DNA of 48,866 nucleotides from an uncultured beta proteobacterium (GTDB lineage Bacteria > Pseudomonadota > Gammaproteobacteria > Burkholderiales > Burkholderiaceae_C), in contig CAIMSP010000037.1 in NCBI GenBank assembly GCA_903844215.1, positions 1 through 48,866 of the forward strand, read 5' to 3'. The notes under the pieces were generated by a model that was given only the letters and a program-made list of their open reading frames with translations, had not been told where the DNA came from and searched no databases. The number at the start of each line of letters is the position of its first letter. Positions within the stretch are counted from its first letter, which is position 1. A program made the translations under genes and the position numbers. Below, piece after piece: positions 38,417-47,724 of the stretch.

Positions 38417-38629
38417 TCAAGCAAGTGCAGTGAGCGCAGCATCCACAGTGGCGAGCATCTCATCGGTGATCAGCCCCCCTGAGTACTGGACCACGGTTGT
38501 GAACGGATAGCCTCTTCCCATGCTGATCTGTGGGTGGGTAGATATGCCGGGGATATGTTGCTCCAGAATGTTCTGGGTCTGTTCGTTGTCAAGAAGTTCA
38601 CCTAAAGTTGATGCTATCGAATAGTTCAT
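38417..38629 (-). CDS. Small conserved-looking protein, 70 residues, unknown function
   Basis: The frame starts MNYSIASTLGELLDNEQTQ and has a well-placed GGAG seven bases before the ATG, so it is probably real. It contains LEQHIPGIS, a GRGYPF segment and YSGGLITDEMLATVDAAL. The pattern (a short helix, a P-G-I motif, then a terminal D-E-x-L helix) reminds me of small modules found alone or at the C-terminus of some hydrolases, but I cannot name it. It lies 56 bases after the thiolase gene and just before the IS remnant. Confidence 0.65.
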   Translation of the reverse strand: MNYSIASTLGELLDNEQTQNILEQHIPGISTHPQISMGRGYPFTTVVQYSGGLITDEMLATVDAALTALA

Positions 38630-38685
38630 TACATGGCTCCGTGTTGTTGTGAAAAGTTCGTTAAGAGGCTTGAGCGAGGCAGCTC

Positions 38686-39864
38686 TCAACTCACCTCAAA
38701 GAGTGCAGCTGCTCCCATGCCGCCGCCGATGCACATGGTGACGACCACACGCTTGACACCGCGGCGGCGCCCCTCGATCAGTGCATGCCCCGTTAAACGC
38801 GAGCCGCTGACGCCATAGGGGTGGCCCACGGCAATTGCGCCACCGTTGACGTTCAGACGTTCGTCGGGAATTTCCAACTTGTCGCGGCAGTACAGAACCT
38901 GCACCGCAAAAGCCTCATTCAGTTCCCACAATCCGATGTCATCCACACCAAGGCCATGGCGCCGCAGCAATTTTGTAATGGCAAATACGGGTCCTATACC
39001 CATTTCGTCGGGTTCGCACCCGGCAATGGCGAAGCCGCGGAATATGCCCAGTGGCTTAAGTCCACGCTGTGCTGCCAGCGTCGACTCCATTACCACGCAA
39101 GCCGAAGCACCATCTGAAAACTGGCTCGCATTTCCTGCTGTGATCACGCCGCCGGGAGTGGCAGAACGAATTTTCGATACCGCCTCATAGGTGGAGTCAG
39201 GGCGAATTCCTTCGTCAACCGAGGTGGTGACTTCGCGCGTCATGAGCGCCTTGGTCGCTTTGTCTTGCATGGCCATCATCGTTCTGATCGGCACGATCTC
39301 GTCAGCAAACTTGCCCGCAGCCTGGGCTGCGGCTGCGCGCTGCTGACTGCGCACTCCATACTCATCTTGCAGCTCACGGGTAATGCCATAACGCGCGGCA
39401 ACCGTTTCGGCGGTTTCAAGCATGAACTGATAAATTGCAGGCCTGTGCGCACGCAGCCAGGGATCCGCGATCATGTGCGTATTGATGTCGGCCTGCACGC
39501 AGGAGATCGATTCGACGCCGCCAGCGACGAAGACTTTTCCCTCCCCCATCATGATGCGTTGTGCGGCGATGGCAATGGTCTGCAAGCCGGACGCGCACAT
39601 GCGACTGACCGTCATACCCGGTACGTTCGACGAGTAGCCTGCGCGCAGGACGATCTGACGCGCGATGTTTTGCCCTGTTGCCCCCTCCGGCAGCGAGCAA
39701 CCCATGAGCACATCTTCGATTTCGTCTGGTTCGATGCCGGCCCGCGACACTGCGTGTCCGACGGCGTGAGCGCCCAGGGTTGCACCGTGGGTCATGTTAA
39801 AGGCGCCGCGCCAGGACTTGGCCAGTGGCGTGCGCGCAGTGGAGACAATGACAGCTTCTTTCAT
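38686..39864 (-). CDS. Acetyl-CoA acetyltransferase / 3-ketoacyl-CoA thiolase
   Basis: This 392-residue thiolase cleaves 3-ketoacyl-CoA in beta-oxidation. The nucleophile is Cys90 in SRMCASGLQ, the activating His348 lies in [11 protein letters not shown], and the second Cys378 in [15 protein letters not shown] lies eight bases before the ATG. It follows the FadJ-like gene by 27 bases, giving the usual fadB/fadA-type pairing. The glycine-rich GHPYG replaces the more common GHPxG, still within family variation. Confidence 0.95.
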   Translation of the reverse strand: MKEAVIVSTARTPLAKSWRGAFNMTHGATLGAHAVGHAVSRAGIEPDEIEDVLMGCSLPEGATGQNIARQIVLRAGYSSNVPGMTVSRMCASGLQTIAIAAQRIMMGEGKVFVAGGVESISCVQADINTHMIADPWLRAHRPAIYQFMLETAETVAARYGITRELQDEYGVRSQQRAAAAQAAGKFADEIVPIRTMMAMQDKATKALMTREVTTSVDEGIRPDSTYEAVSKIRSATPGGVITAGNASQFSDGASACVVMESTLAAQRGLKPLGIFRGFAIAGCEPDEMGIGPVFAITKLLRRHGLGVDDIGLWELNEAFAVQVLYCRDKLEIPDERLNVNGGAIAVGHPYGVSGSRLTGHALIEGRRRGVKRVVVTMCIGGGMGAAALFEVS

Positions 39865-39891
39865 CAGAAATATTCCTTAAGTTCAAGCGTC

Positions 39892-41982
39892 TCAGACGAA
39901 CGATCCGCTCTCGCGTGCGAGGCGCTGGATCAGGGGTGCAGGTTTAAACATGGAGTGGCCGCCGTGGGCGTCTCGCGAAAGACGGCGTAGGCTGCGCTCT
40001 ACCTGGTACAACCCGAGCCGGTTGGCGTAGTGCATGGGCCCGCCGCGTTGGACCGGAAAGCCGTAGCCATAGATATAGGTGAGATCGATGTCCGAGGCGC
40101 GAGCAGCGATGCCCTCAGCAAGAATGCGGGCGCCTTCGTTGACCAAGGCCAGTACGCAGCGCGAGACGATTTCGTCATCGGACACGGCCCTGGGTGTCAA
40201 ACCGATGGCGGCACGGTGCGCCACAATCAAGGCGTCGACCGCAGCGTCGGGGAGGGGGGTACGGCCATCGCGGTCGTAGCGGTACCAGCCTTTGCCCACC
40301 TTTTGTCCGAAACGCCCCTGTTCACACAGCGTGTCGGCCACGGTGGCGTATGAGTAGTTCGGGTTCTCGGCAAGCTTGCGCTTGCGCACCGACCAACTGA
40401 TGTCGTTGCCCGCCAGATCCGACATGCGAAATGGCCCCATTGCCATGCCGAAGCGCTCCAGCGCCTTATCGATCTGCTGCGGCGAAGCACCCTCTTCCAT
40501 GAGGAAGCCTGCAGCGCGGCCATACACGTCCACCATGCGGTTGCCAATGAATCCATCACACACGCCAGCCACCACGGCCACCTTGCGAAGGCGCTTGGCC
40601 AGCGCCATCGCGGTGGCCAACACATCGTCTGCTGTCGCACGCCCACGCACCACCTCCAGCAGTTTCATGACATTGGCCGGACTGAAAAAGTGCAGCCCCA
40701 CGACGTCTTGCGGGCGCGACGTGACAGCCGCGAGTTTGTCGATATCCAGGGTCGAAGTATTGGAGGCCAGCACTGCGCCGGGACGCAGCACCGCGTCGAG
40801 TGCCTGGAACACCGAGGCCTTGACGTCAAAGTCCTCGTACACGGCCTCAATCACCAGATCGCATTCGGCCATCTCCTCGTAGGTGCTGGCCCCACTCACG
40901 AGTTGAGTTTGCGCCGCCGCTTTCTCGGCTTTCAGCTTGCCTTTGGTCAGGCGTTTTTCAATGTCGCTGCGGATGGCACCCAACCCACGTTCCAGCGCCT
41001 GCGGGTTCACTTCCAACAACCGCACCCGTAGGCCTGCTGCCAAAAGACTCAGGGCAATGCCTTGCCCCATGGTGCCTGCACCAACGACGCCCACCGATTC
41101 CACTTTGCGCGTCGCCCTTGCGGCAGATACGCCTGCAATTTTTCTGGCCGCCCGCTCTGCAAAAAAGAAATGCCGGAGTGCCTGCGATTCCGGGGTAAAC
41201 ATCAAATGGGTGAACAGCTGTCGCTCCACATCCATGCCTTCGGCAAACGGCTTGTCCACAGCGGCGCGGATCGCCTCAATACACTTTTGTGGTGCTGGGA
41301 AGGCGGCAGCCACGTTGCGCACCGAGAGGCGCATGACCGAGAGGAAGCCGTCTGCGTCGGTGTGTTTTACCTTGCGCTCGCTCACCCTGGGTAGTGGTCG
41401 GACGTCAGCTACCTTGCGCGCCAGTTCCAGTGCCTTGTCTTTCAACTGTTCGTGCGGCACCAGCTGGTCGATCGCACCGGCCATCGCCAAGGCTGGCGCG
41501 GGCGCGGGTTCGCCCGAGACGATGAGGTTGGTGGCCAGATCCAGGCCAGCTGCACGCGGAAGACGCTGTGTTCCACCCGCACCGGGCAACAGCCCCAGCT
41601 TGACCTCGGGCAGGGCAAAACTGGCATCCATGGCGGCCACGCGATAGTGACAACCAAGGGCTAGTTCCAGCCCTCCACCAAAGCAGGTGCCGTGGATTGC
41701 GGCGATCACCGGCTTGTCGCTGTTGTCGATCACGTCAATGACCGAAAGCAGGTGCGGCTCCGCCACCATCGCTGGTGTACCAAACTCCGAGATATCCGCA
41801 CCTGCGGAAAAGACCGTCCCCGCGCCTGTGAGCACGATGGCACGTACTCGGGGATCGGCATTCGCGTCGTCGACGGCGGCCACGATAGCCACCCGCAGAG
41901 CATGGCCGAAACTGTTGACAGGGGGGTTGTCGAAAGTGACCAGGGCCACGTCGTCGAGAAGCTCATAGTGGAGCAATTTCAT
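39892..41982 (-). CDS. Bifunctional enoyl-CoA hydratase / 3-hydroxyacyl-CoA dehydrogenase
   Basis: This 696-residue protein has the FadB/FadJ layout: an enoyl-CoA hydratase domain (1-190) with GTCFGGGLELALGC forming the oxyanion hole and PEVKLGLLPGAGGTQR, and a dehydrogenase part (about 295-690) with NAD motif VGVVGAGTMGQGIA and catalytic GLHFFSPANVMKLLEVV (key His and Glu). The size fits the shorter FadJ/peroxisomal type. GAGGAA lies a few bases before the ATG. It performs steps two and three of beta-oxidation. Confidence 0.95.
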   Translation of the reverse strand: MKLLHYELLDDVALVTFDNPPVNSFGHALRVAIVAAVDDANADPRVRAIVLTGAGTVFSAGADISEFGTPAMVAEPHLLSVIDVIDNSDKPVIAAIHGTCFGGGLELALGCHYRVAAMDASFALPEVKLGLLPGAGGTQRLPRAAGLDLATNLIVSGEPAPAPALAMAGAIDQLVPHEQLKDKALELARKVADVRPLPRVSERKVKHTDADGFLSVMRLSVRNVAAAFPAPQKCIEAIRAAVDKPFAEGMDVERQLFTHLMFTPESQALRHFFFAERAARKIAGVSAARATRKVESVGVVGAGTMGQGIALSLLAAGLRVRLLEVNPQALERGLGAIRSDIEKRLTKGKLKAEKAAAQTQLVSGASTYEEMAECDLVIEAVYEDFDVKASVFQALDAVLRPGAVLASNTSTLDIDKLAAVTSRPQDVVGLHFFSPANVMKLLEVVRGRATADDVLATAMALAKRLRKVAVVAGVCDGFIGNRMVDVYGRAAGFLMEEGASPQQIDKALERFGMAMGPFRMSDLAGNDISWSVRKRKLAENPNYSYATVADTLCEQGRFGQKVGKGWYRYDRDGRTPLPDAAVDALIVAHRAAIGLTPRAVSDDEIVSRCVLALVNEGARILAEGIAARASDIDLTYIYGYGFPVQRGGPMHYANRLGLYQVERSLRRLSRDAHGGHSMFKPAPLIQRLARESGSFV

Positions 41983-42021
41983 GGGTTTTCCTCGTCTATA
42001 AAAAAATGGGGTCGGTCGTTC

Positions 42022-43848
42022 TTAGAACCAGGCATCGCGCATGTCGCTCAGCAGGCAGTTGCCGGACTGAAGCAAGTCCAGCTTGGCCGCAACTTTGGGC
42101 AATTCCCATTCGAAGAAATAGCGGCAGGCGGCACGTTTGCCGTCGTAGAAGTCGCCTTGGGTGCTGCCGGCAACACACGCCTGTTGCAGCCAGATCCACG
42201 CCATCACGACATGACCAAACGCCTCTAGGTACTCGCTGGCATTGGCAAGCGCCTTGCCCGGGTCGCGTGTGGCCCACAAGCCCATGGTGACAATGCCCAG
42301 GCGCTGGCTCATGGCGCGTAGAGCCTTGGCGTAGCCCTCAAGAGCACTCAACTGCAAGGCGGCCTGGATGGTGCCCTCCATACGTGCCATGAGCAGGCGC
42401 AGTGGCTGACCCTGTTTCATGATGACCTTGCGTCCCAGCAGGTCCATGGCCTGAATGCCGTGGGTGCCTTCATGAATCGGATTGAGCCGGTTGTCGCGGT
42501 AGAACTGCTCCACGTTGTAATCCCTCGTGTAACCGTACCCGCCATGAACCTGGATGGCCAGATCATTGGCCGCAAGACACCACTGGGAGGGCCAGCTTTT
42601 CACGATGGGCGTGAGCACTTCCAACAGCAATCCAGAGTCCTCGCGCAAGGTGGCGTCAGGGCTGTCGTTGTGCTCGTCAAGCAACTTTGCGCAGTACAGC
42701 GTCAGGCCCAAGGCGCCTTCCACGTAGCTCTTTTGTGCCAGCAGCATGCGCTTGACGTCGTTGTGTTCAATGATCGGCACTTGGGGTGCTGCCGCATTTT
42801 TGCCGCTGATGTCGATGGCACGTCCCTGAGGCCGGTTGCGTGCGTAATCGAGTGCATGCAGGTAGCCGGTGTAGCCCAGCATGGTGGCCCCGAGCCCCAC
42901 GCCAATGCGGGCTTCGTTCATGAGGTGGAACATGCAGCTCAGTCCGCGGTGCAGGTCCCCCACACGCCAGCCAATGGCGCCAGCGCGCCCACCGGGTTTG
43001 AAGGCCGCGCCTTCACCAAAATTGAGCAGGCAGTTGGTGGTGCCGCGAAACCCCATCTTGTGATTGAGCCCCGCCAGAACCACATCGTTGCGGTCTCCTC
43101 GCTGACCATCCTTGCCTGGCAGGTACTTTGGCACGATGAAAAGGGAAATTCCTCTGGGTCCAGGAATCAGCCGACCGGTTTCGTCGGGCACCTTGGCCAA
43201 CACCAGATGCACGATGTTGTCGGTCAGTTCGTGGTCTCCCGCCGAGATCCACATCTTTCGACCGGTGAGTCGGTACTGGGGTCCCAGCTGCGAATCCTGC
43301 TCGAACTCGGCACGGGTTGTGATGTCGGACAAGGATGATCCGGCCTGAGGTTCAGACAGACACATGGTGCCGAAATAGCGCCCCGCCAGAATGGGCCTGG
43401 CAAAAGTGTCGATTTGCGCCTGTGTACCGTGCGCCAGAATCGCATTGGCGGCCCCAATAGCCAGCAAAGGGTAGCCCGTTGTACTGGGGTTGGCGGCCAT
43501 GAAGTAGGCGAACGCCGCCCTTTCAACCACCGCAGGCAAGTTCATCCCCCCAAACTCGTCGCCCTTGCTTGCGACCATCAATCCAGCGTTCACAAATGCC
43601 TGGAGAGCAGTTGCCACTTCCGGATTGAGGTGAACCTTTTCACCGTCAAAGCGCGGTTCGATCTGATCGTTCTTCTTGTTGTGCGTGGCAAATAGATCGA
43701 CTGCAATGCGCTCGCAAGTGTCAATCACCGCGTCGAAGGTTTCGCGACCATGCTCGGAAAACTTCGGGATTTGATTCAGCAACTCGACGTTGAGCCACTC
43801 GTAGAGCTGGAACTCCAAGTCCCGGCGAGACATCAGCAAGTTGTTCAT
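42022..43848 (-). CDS. Acyl-CoA dehydrogenase (long form with C-terminal extension)
   Basis: This 608-residue flavoprotein does the first beta-oxidation step. Motifs are MCLSEPQAGSSLSD and KMWISAGDHELTDNIVHLVLA (key residues W-I-S-x-G), YGYTRDYNVEQFYRD, and the catalytic Glu in NPIHEGTHGIQ. The extra N- and C-terminal parts make it the roughly 600-residue class that includes enzymes for long or bulky acyl chains. It lies 39 bases upstream of the FadJ-like gene and 42 bases downstream of the aldehyde dehydrogenase remnant. Confidence 0.94.
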   Translation of the reverse strand: MNNLLMSRRDLEFQLYEWLNVELLNQIPKFSEHGRETFDAVIDTCERIAVDLFATHNKKNDQIEPRFDGEKVHLNPEVATALQAFVNAGLMVASKGDEFGGMNLPAVVERAAFAYFMAANPSTTGYPLLAIGAANAILAHGTQAQIDTFARPILAGRYFGTMCLSEPQAGSSLSDITTRAEFEQDSQLGPQYRLTGRKMWISAGDHELTDNIVHLVLAKVPDETGRLIPGPRGISLFIVPKYLPGKDGQRGDRNDVVLAGLNHKMGFRGTTNCLLNFGEGAAFKPGGRAGAIGWRVGDLHRGLSCMFHLMNEARIGVGLGATMLGYTGYLHALDYARNRPQGRAIDISGKNAAAPQVPIIEHNDVKRMLLAQKSYVEGALGLTLYCAKLLDEHNDSPDATLREDSGLLLEVLTPIVKSWPSQWCLAANDLAIQVHGGYGYTRDYNVEQFYRDNRLNPIHEGTHGIQAMDLLGRKVIMKQGQPLRLLMARMEGTIQAALQLSALEGYAKALRAMSQRLGIVTMGLWATRDPGKALANASEYLEAFGHVVMAWIWLQQACVAGSTQGDFYDGKRAACRYFFEWELPKVAAKLDLLQSGNCLLSDMRDAWF

Positions 43849-43890
43849 AGTAAAAATTGGTTGGTGACCCGACCCGCGGGCAAGGGGAAC

Positions 43891-44263
43891 TCAAGTGAAG
43901 CGGCGCAGCAGACCCATCAAGCGATCAAAGCCGATACCGTAGGGCGGATAAAAGCGGTGTGTGCCAACCAGTTTTGACTGATGAAACACCAGCTTTTCTT
44001 TGCTTTCGGTGCGAAAGCCCCGCGCCCCGTGGTACGAGCCCCGCCTGCTGGCGCCCACTCCGCTTCGCTCGACCACCAAAATCATCGTGAATTGCCCGCG
44101 TCAAAACCAACTCGTTGGCCTCAGTCATCGCCAGGATCCGCTCAAGCCTGTCCTTTCTGCAGGGAAGCGAAGGCCTCATTTGCGTACGAAACGCCACCTT
44201 CGGTTTTTCAATTAGTGCAGTGAGCGAAGCCGGGCGTGGCCGGTTCTGTCGGACCGCAGTCAC
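43891..44263 (-). pseudogene. Coniferyl-aldehyde-dehydrogenase-like gene, internally deleted
   Basis: The frame from ATG 44263 (overlapping the upstream stop as ATGA) reads LPCRKDRLERILAM and HDDFGG, the N-terminal helix of coniferyl-type aldehyde dehydrogenases. Then a different frame takes over and reads GVGASRRGSYHG, GFRTESKEKLVFHQ and THRFYPPYG to the stop at 43891, the matching C-terminal end. About 350 residues, including the cofactor fold and catalytic Cys, are missing. Both ends remain readable, so the deletion looks recent. The intact enzyme would have oxidised an aldehyde made by the GMC dehydrogenase. Confidence 0.75.
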
Positions 44264-45363
44264 GCAGCCTCCTCGTGGCTGCTGCTTTGCACACCCTCAG
44301 CTTCCAGGGCCTTGCGCAACACCGGCTCTGGACCCATGCTCTCGCCATAATGCAGGCCGCCTCCAGGTGCCACAAAGCCATTCAAGCCAAGCACCCACTC
44401 GGCTTGCAGTACCGCCCCTACGGCGGTCATGTGAGACTGGCTTTCGTTGTCGGTCACATGCAAAGTACGGCGCACTTTTCGTCCATCGCGTTTTCCGACC
44501 ACATCTACACGAACCAGATGGGGTGCACCCGGTCCGGGGTTGTGCATGAGGCCGCGCCGAAGAGACTTGAAACGTTCTCCGCTAAACAGATCCCACAGTC
44601 CGGAACGAATGATCAGCCAGAAGACGTAAGTGGTCGCCTTGTCGTCAAACGCAATGCGCGCGGCCACCGAGCCAGCACCGGTTAGGTGAGGCAGAACGTG
44701 CTGGTCCGGCGAGTCGAAGCGGTACACCATGGTCTGGTAGCTGTTTTCAAACTTGACCGTGCGTCCCTCGGTGTAAGGAATGGCAACAGCCTTCTTGCCG
44801 TCGCGAATGACGGGAAAGGGTGCGGTCAAGCGATCCATGTACTCTATGGAGTTGCCCCCGGAAATGTCCTTCATCGCATACAGCACGCTCATATCAATGG
44901 AGTCGACGCTGTCCAACCCGGTGGTCGCGAAGAGCGTTAGCGCACCAGGAACGCAAGCCATCCAGGATGAGCCCGCAATCACCGGGGACTTGGGTTTTGC
45001 GTCCGCGACGATGGCTTCCAGATCGCGCACGCGCTCGGTCCAGCGCGTGATATCCACAATCGCAATGCCCGCCTTGATCGCTGCGTGCAGCGTCACGTCT
45101 TTGAGGTCGTTGACAGCAACGATCACCACATCCGGCCGTACCGGCAATCGCGATAGGCTGGTCGGATCGTCCACATCGAACTCCACGCCTTGCGCATTCT
45201 TGAGTGTAGAAGCCAGCGCCTTCGCCTTGTCGATGGATCGTCCACCGAGAAGAACCCGAACGTCGGGACTGCGGCGATCCAGAATGTTTGCAATTCTGCT
45301 GCCGACGACACCGTACCCACCAACGATAAGTATGGTTTCGCTATGAAGTTGTGGAATATTCAT
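44260..45363 (-). CDS. Saccharopine-dehydrogenase-like NAD(P)-binding oxidoreductase
   Basis: This 367-residue protein has a Rossmann motif VGGYGVVGSRIA at about 14-25 and the segment LLGGRSIDKAKALA, which suggests NADP binding. The rest has the layout of the saccharopine dehydrogenase superfamily, which includes trans-acting enoyl reductases. VVIVAVND and AIVDITRW fit that fold. It lies between the repeat-type membrane protein and the aldehyde dehydrogenase remnant, coupled to the latter by ATGA. Its reaction is unknown; reduction of a double bond in the substrate is one option. Confidence 0.8.
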   Translation of the reverse strand: MNIPQLHSETILIVGGYGVVGSRIANILDRRSPDVRVLLGGRSIDKAKALASTLKNAQGVEFDVDDPTSLSRLPVRPDVVIVAVNDLKDVTLHAAIKAGIAIVDITRWTERVRDLEAIVADAKPKSPVIAGSSWMACVPGALTLFATTGLDSVDSIDMSVLYAMKDISGGNSIEYMDRLTAPFPVIRDGKKAVAIPYTEGRTVKFENSYQTMVYRFDSPDQHVLPHLTGAGSVAARIAFDDKATTYVFWLIIRSGLWDLFSGERFKSLRRGLMHNPGPGAPHLVRVDVVGKRDGRKVRRTLHVTDNESQSHMTAVGAVLQAEWVLGLNGFVAPGGGLHYGESMGPEPVLRKALEAEGVQSSSHEEAA

Positions 45364-45382
45364 GTTCTTTGCCTCAGTTGGT

Positions 45383-46183
45383 TCATGCCTTGCGCAGGCG
45401 ACTTGTCACCATCAACCCCAGGAGCAGGGCAATGGGTCCCCAGATGGGTTGCCACGGAATAGGCATGTTCATCAGGAATGCAGTCGTGAGCATGTCCCAG
45501 GCAAACATGCCCACAGCGAACAGCCCCAGCCAGCCAGCGGCTCGCACGGACCCGGCCCAGATCAGTGCCGCCGCCAAGAAGCACAGCAACGCCTCTAATC
45601 CGTTGGCAATCATGTGCCAGGGGAGTACCGAGCCCGGCAAGCCAGAGCGGTTGTAGTCCCCATTGATCAACGACATCACAGTGACCGCAAACGACAGCCC
45701 AAACGCACCAAACAGCCAAGCGGTCTTGCGAAACGCATTCGGAGACAGGGAGGGCTGACCGAGATTGTTCAACCAGTTTGGATCGGTCGCGTATATCCTG
45801 CGCGCCACCAGTTTTCTCGCGGCCACCAGCATGAGCACAACAAGTGCTGACCCCCACCACAAAAAGCCGGGCGGTATTGGCATCACCAGACGATGCGTTG
45901 TCAGCACGTCAAACCACAGAAATCCCGCCAAAAACACGACCAACTCCGCGGCCACGTGTGGCTTCTTCATCAGCGACAGAACCGCCACCGAGAACCAGAG
46001 CACGGCCTCGACGCCGTTGGTAAATATTTCCATGGAGAGCATGCGCGCGGGCAAGCCCACTTTGTCGAAATCTCCAGCCACTATGGCCGCCACCGAAGCT
46101 GCAAAATTTGCCGCCAACAGCAGAAACAGCGTGCGCCATCCCCAAAAACTCGGACCCGCGCCGGGCATACCGTTGTTACTCAT
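45383..46183 (-). CDS. Membrane protein with two tandem homologous halves
   Basis: The 266-residue protein has about eight hydrophobic segments. The halves 17-123 and 155-261 align without gaps at a constant offset of 138 residues: GDFDKVGLP / GDYNRSGLP (37 and 175), NGVEAVL / NGLEALL, and FDVLTT..MPIP / WDMLTT..MPIP around Asp92 and Asp230. So it arose by internal duplication of a four-helix unit. I do not recognise the family. The ATG overlaps the GMC stop (ATGA), so it is made with the dehydrogenase and could be its membrane anchor or electron-transfer partner, though no clear heme ligand pattern is visible. Confidence 0.78.
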   Translation of the reverse strand: MSNNGMPGAGPSFWGWRTLFLLLAANFAASVAAIVAGDFDKVGLPARMLSMEIFTNGVEAVLWFSVAVLSLMKKPHVAAELVVFLAGFLWFDVLTTHRLVMPIPPGFLWWGSALVVLMLVAARKLVARRIYATDPNWLNNLGQPSLSPNAFRKTAWLFGAFGLSFAVTVMSLINGDYNRSGLPGSVLPWHMIANGLEALLCFLAAALIWAGSVRAAGWLGLFAVGMFAWDMLTTAFLMNMPIPWQPIWGPIALLLGLMVTSRLRKA

Positions 46184-47724
46184 GAGTGCCTTTCGAGAAT
46201 GTTCATTGCTGCAATGTGGGACAGCGCCATGATGGTCAACGACGGATCAACGCTGGGCTGCATAGGAAAAACACTGGGGTCTGCCACATACAGCCCCGGT
46301 ACTTCATGCGCCTCGTGGGTGGACTTGACGACCGAATTGGTCGGGTCATCTCCCATGCGAAGAGCACCCGCCGGGTGTGGCGCGGCGAACAGGTAGTTGC
46401 CGTTGGACAGGTCAATCGTGTCGAGCAGTTTGATGTCCCGTGGGTCGCGCAACCGGGTGCCAATCACATTGGGGACAATGATCTCCGTAGCACCGCTGGC
46501 AAACAGCAATTGGGCCTGCTTTTTCATGCTGTCGCGGGCCTTCAATTCATCAACACCGCGCACCTGATAGCTGTAGCTGGCGTTTCCGGCATCGTCCAGG
46601 GTGATCTCGCCGGGCATTTCGTCATCTATCCAAGAGACGGCACTTCCGACATGCGGCAGCCGCTCCATCAACTTGAAGTGGTCGACGCCAAAGCCCGGAA
46701 GGGAAAGTGCGAGAAATTCGACTTGAATTTGATTCGGGTGCAGCAGGTAGCCACCCTCCACGTATTTGCCGTTTTCGTACCGTGCCAATCTGAAGCGGGA
46801 GGTTCCTGTCGCCGCTGGAATGTTCTTCCACAGTTCCACCGGCTCCGGGTACAAACCATACAGGTAGGTATTGGGATTGCACAGCAAATTCTTCCCTACC
46901 AACTTGCGGGTATTGGGCAACTTCCACTTGAGCCACAGAGCTGCAGAAACGAACCCGCCCGCTGCCAACACAACCACCGGTGCATCGACCTCTACGGTGA
47001 CGTCCCTGTTCTGCCCAGTGATTCGATCTACCAGCCGCCCCTTTACTCCGGTCACCGCCCCTTTAGCATTGCGCTCCACTGCCACCACCCTGCAGTCGGA
47101 GATCAGCGTCGCACCGTGGTCAAGTGCCTTGGGTACGTAGGTGACAAGCATGCTTTGTTTGGCGTCGTACGCGCAGCCTTGATAGCAGTGCCCGCTTTTC
47201 GCACAACCACGACGGGCCTGCGGCACCCGCTCCACGTCCCAGCCCAACCGTGCCGCGCCGATATCGAACAGCGTATTCATCCGGTTGTAGTAGTCCTCTG
47301 ATGGAAGATGGACATTGAGGTCCTTTTCAATCTCATCGTAGATAGGGGCAAGCTTCTCATGCTCATGTCCGCTGACCCCCATCGTTTCCCACTGTTCCGC
47401 CCTGTCACGAGGCATACGCCAGCTGTCGGCCCAGTAGTGAACGCTGGCCCCTCCGACGCAATTACCGTACATGAGGGCGATCTCGCCGTTGGTACTCGTA
47501 TCCAGACCACGGCCACCATCAATGCGCGCAAGCATGTTGTCGGAGAGTTGGTCAAAATCACCGTTGCGAGCCTGGAAATAGCCACCCTGCTCAAGGATGA
47601 CAACCCGCTTGCCGGCCCGGGCAAGATGCTTCGCCACGGTGGCGCCGCCACATCCGCTTCCAATGACCACCACGTCGGCGGATAGATGCAGCGACGCGCC
47701 GTGCTTGTGGCCTTCAATGATCAC
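46180..47724 (-). CDS. GMC-family FAD dehydrogenase, large catalytic subunit
   Basis: This 514-residue flavoprotein has the FAD motif VVIGSGCGGATVAKHLA near 18-34 and the second GMC region APHPAGALRMGDDP with the likely catalytic His; it ends DPSVFPMQPSVDPSLTIMA. Cys174, Cys180 and Cys184 form C-x5-C-x3-C, the spacing described for the [3Fe-4S] cluster in the Burkholderia cepacia FAD-glucose dehydrogenase. No own signal peptide is present; the Tat-bearing small subunit encoded upstream probably carries it to the periplasm. The GTG at 47724 overlaps the upstream stop (GTGA) and has AAGGAGG six bases before it. It oxidises an alcohol or lactol; substrate unknown. Confidence 0.9.
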   Translation of the reverse strand: MIIEGHKHGASLHLSADVVVIGSGCGGATVAKHLARAGKRVVILEQGGYFQARNGDFDQLSDNMLARIDGGRGLDTSTNGEIALMYGNCVGGASVHYWADSWRMPRDRAEQWETMGVSGHEHEKLAPIYDEIEKDLNVHLPSEDYYNRMNTLFDIGAARLGWDVERVPQARRGCAKSGHCYQGCAYDAKQSMLVTYVPKALDHGATLISDCRVVAVERNAKGAVTGVKGRLVDRITGQNRDVTVEVDAPVVVLAAGGFVSAALWLKWKLPNTRKLVGKNLLCNPNTYLYGLYPEPVELWKNIPAATGTSRFRLARYENGKYVEGGYLLHPNQIQVEFLALSLPGFGVDHFKLMERLPHVGSAVSWIDDEMPGEITLDDAGNASYSYQVRGVDELKARDSMKKQAQLLFASGATEIIVPNVIGTRLRDPRDIKLLDTIDLSNGNYLFAAPHPAGALRMGDDPTNSVVKSTHEAHEVPGLYVADPSVFPMQPSVDPSLTIMALSHIAAMNILERHS

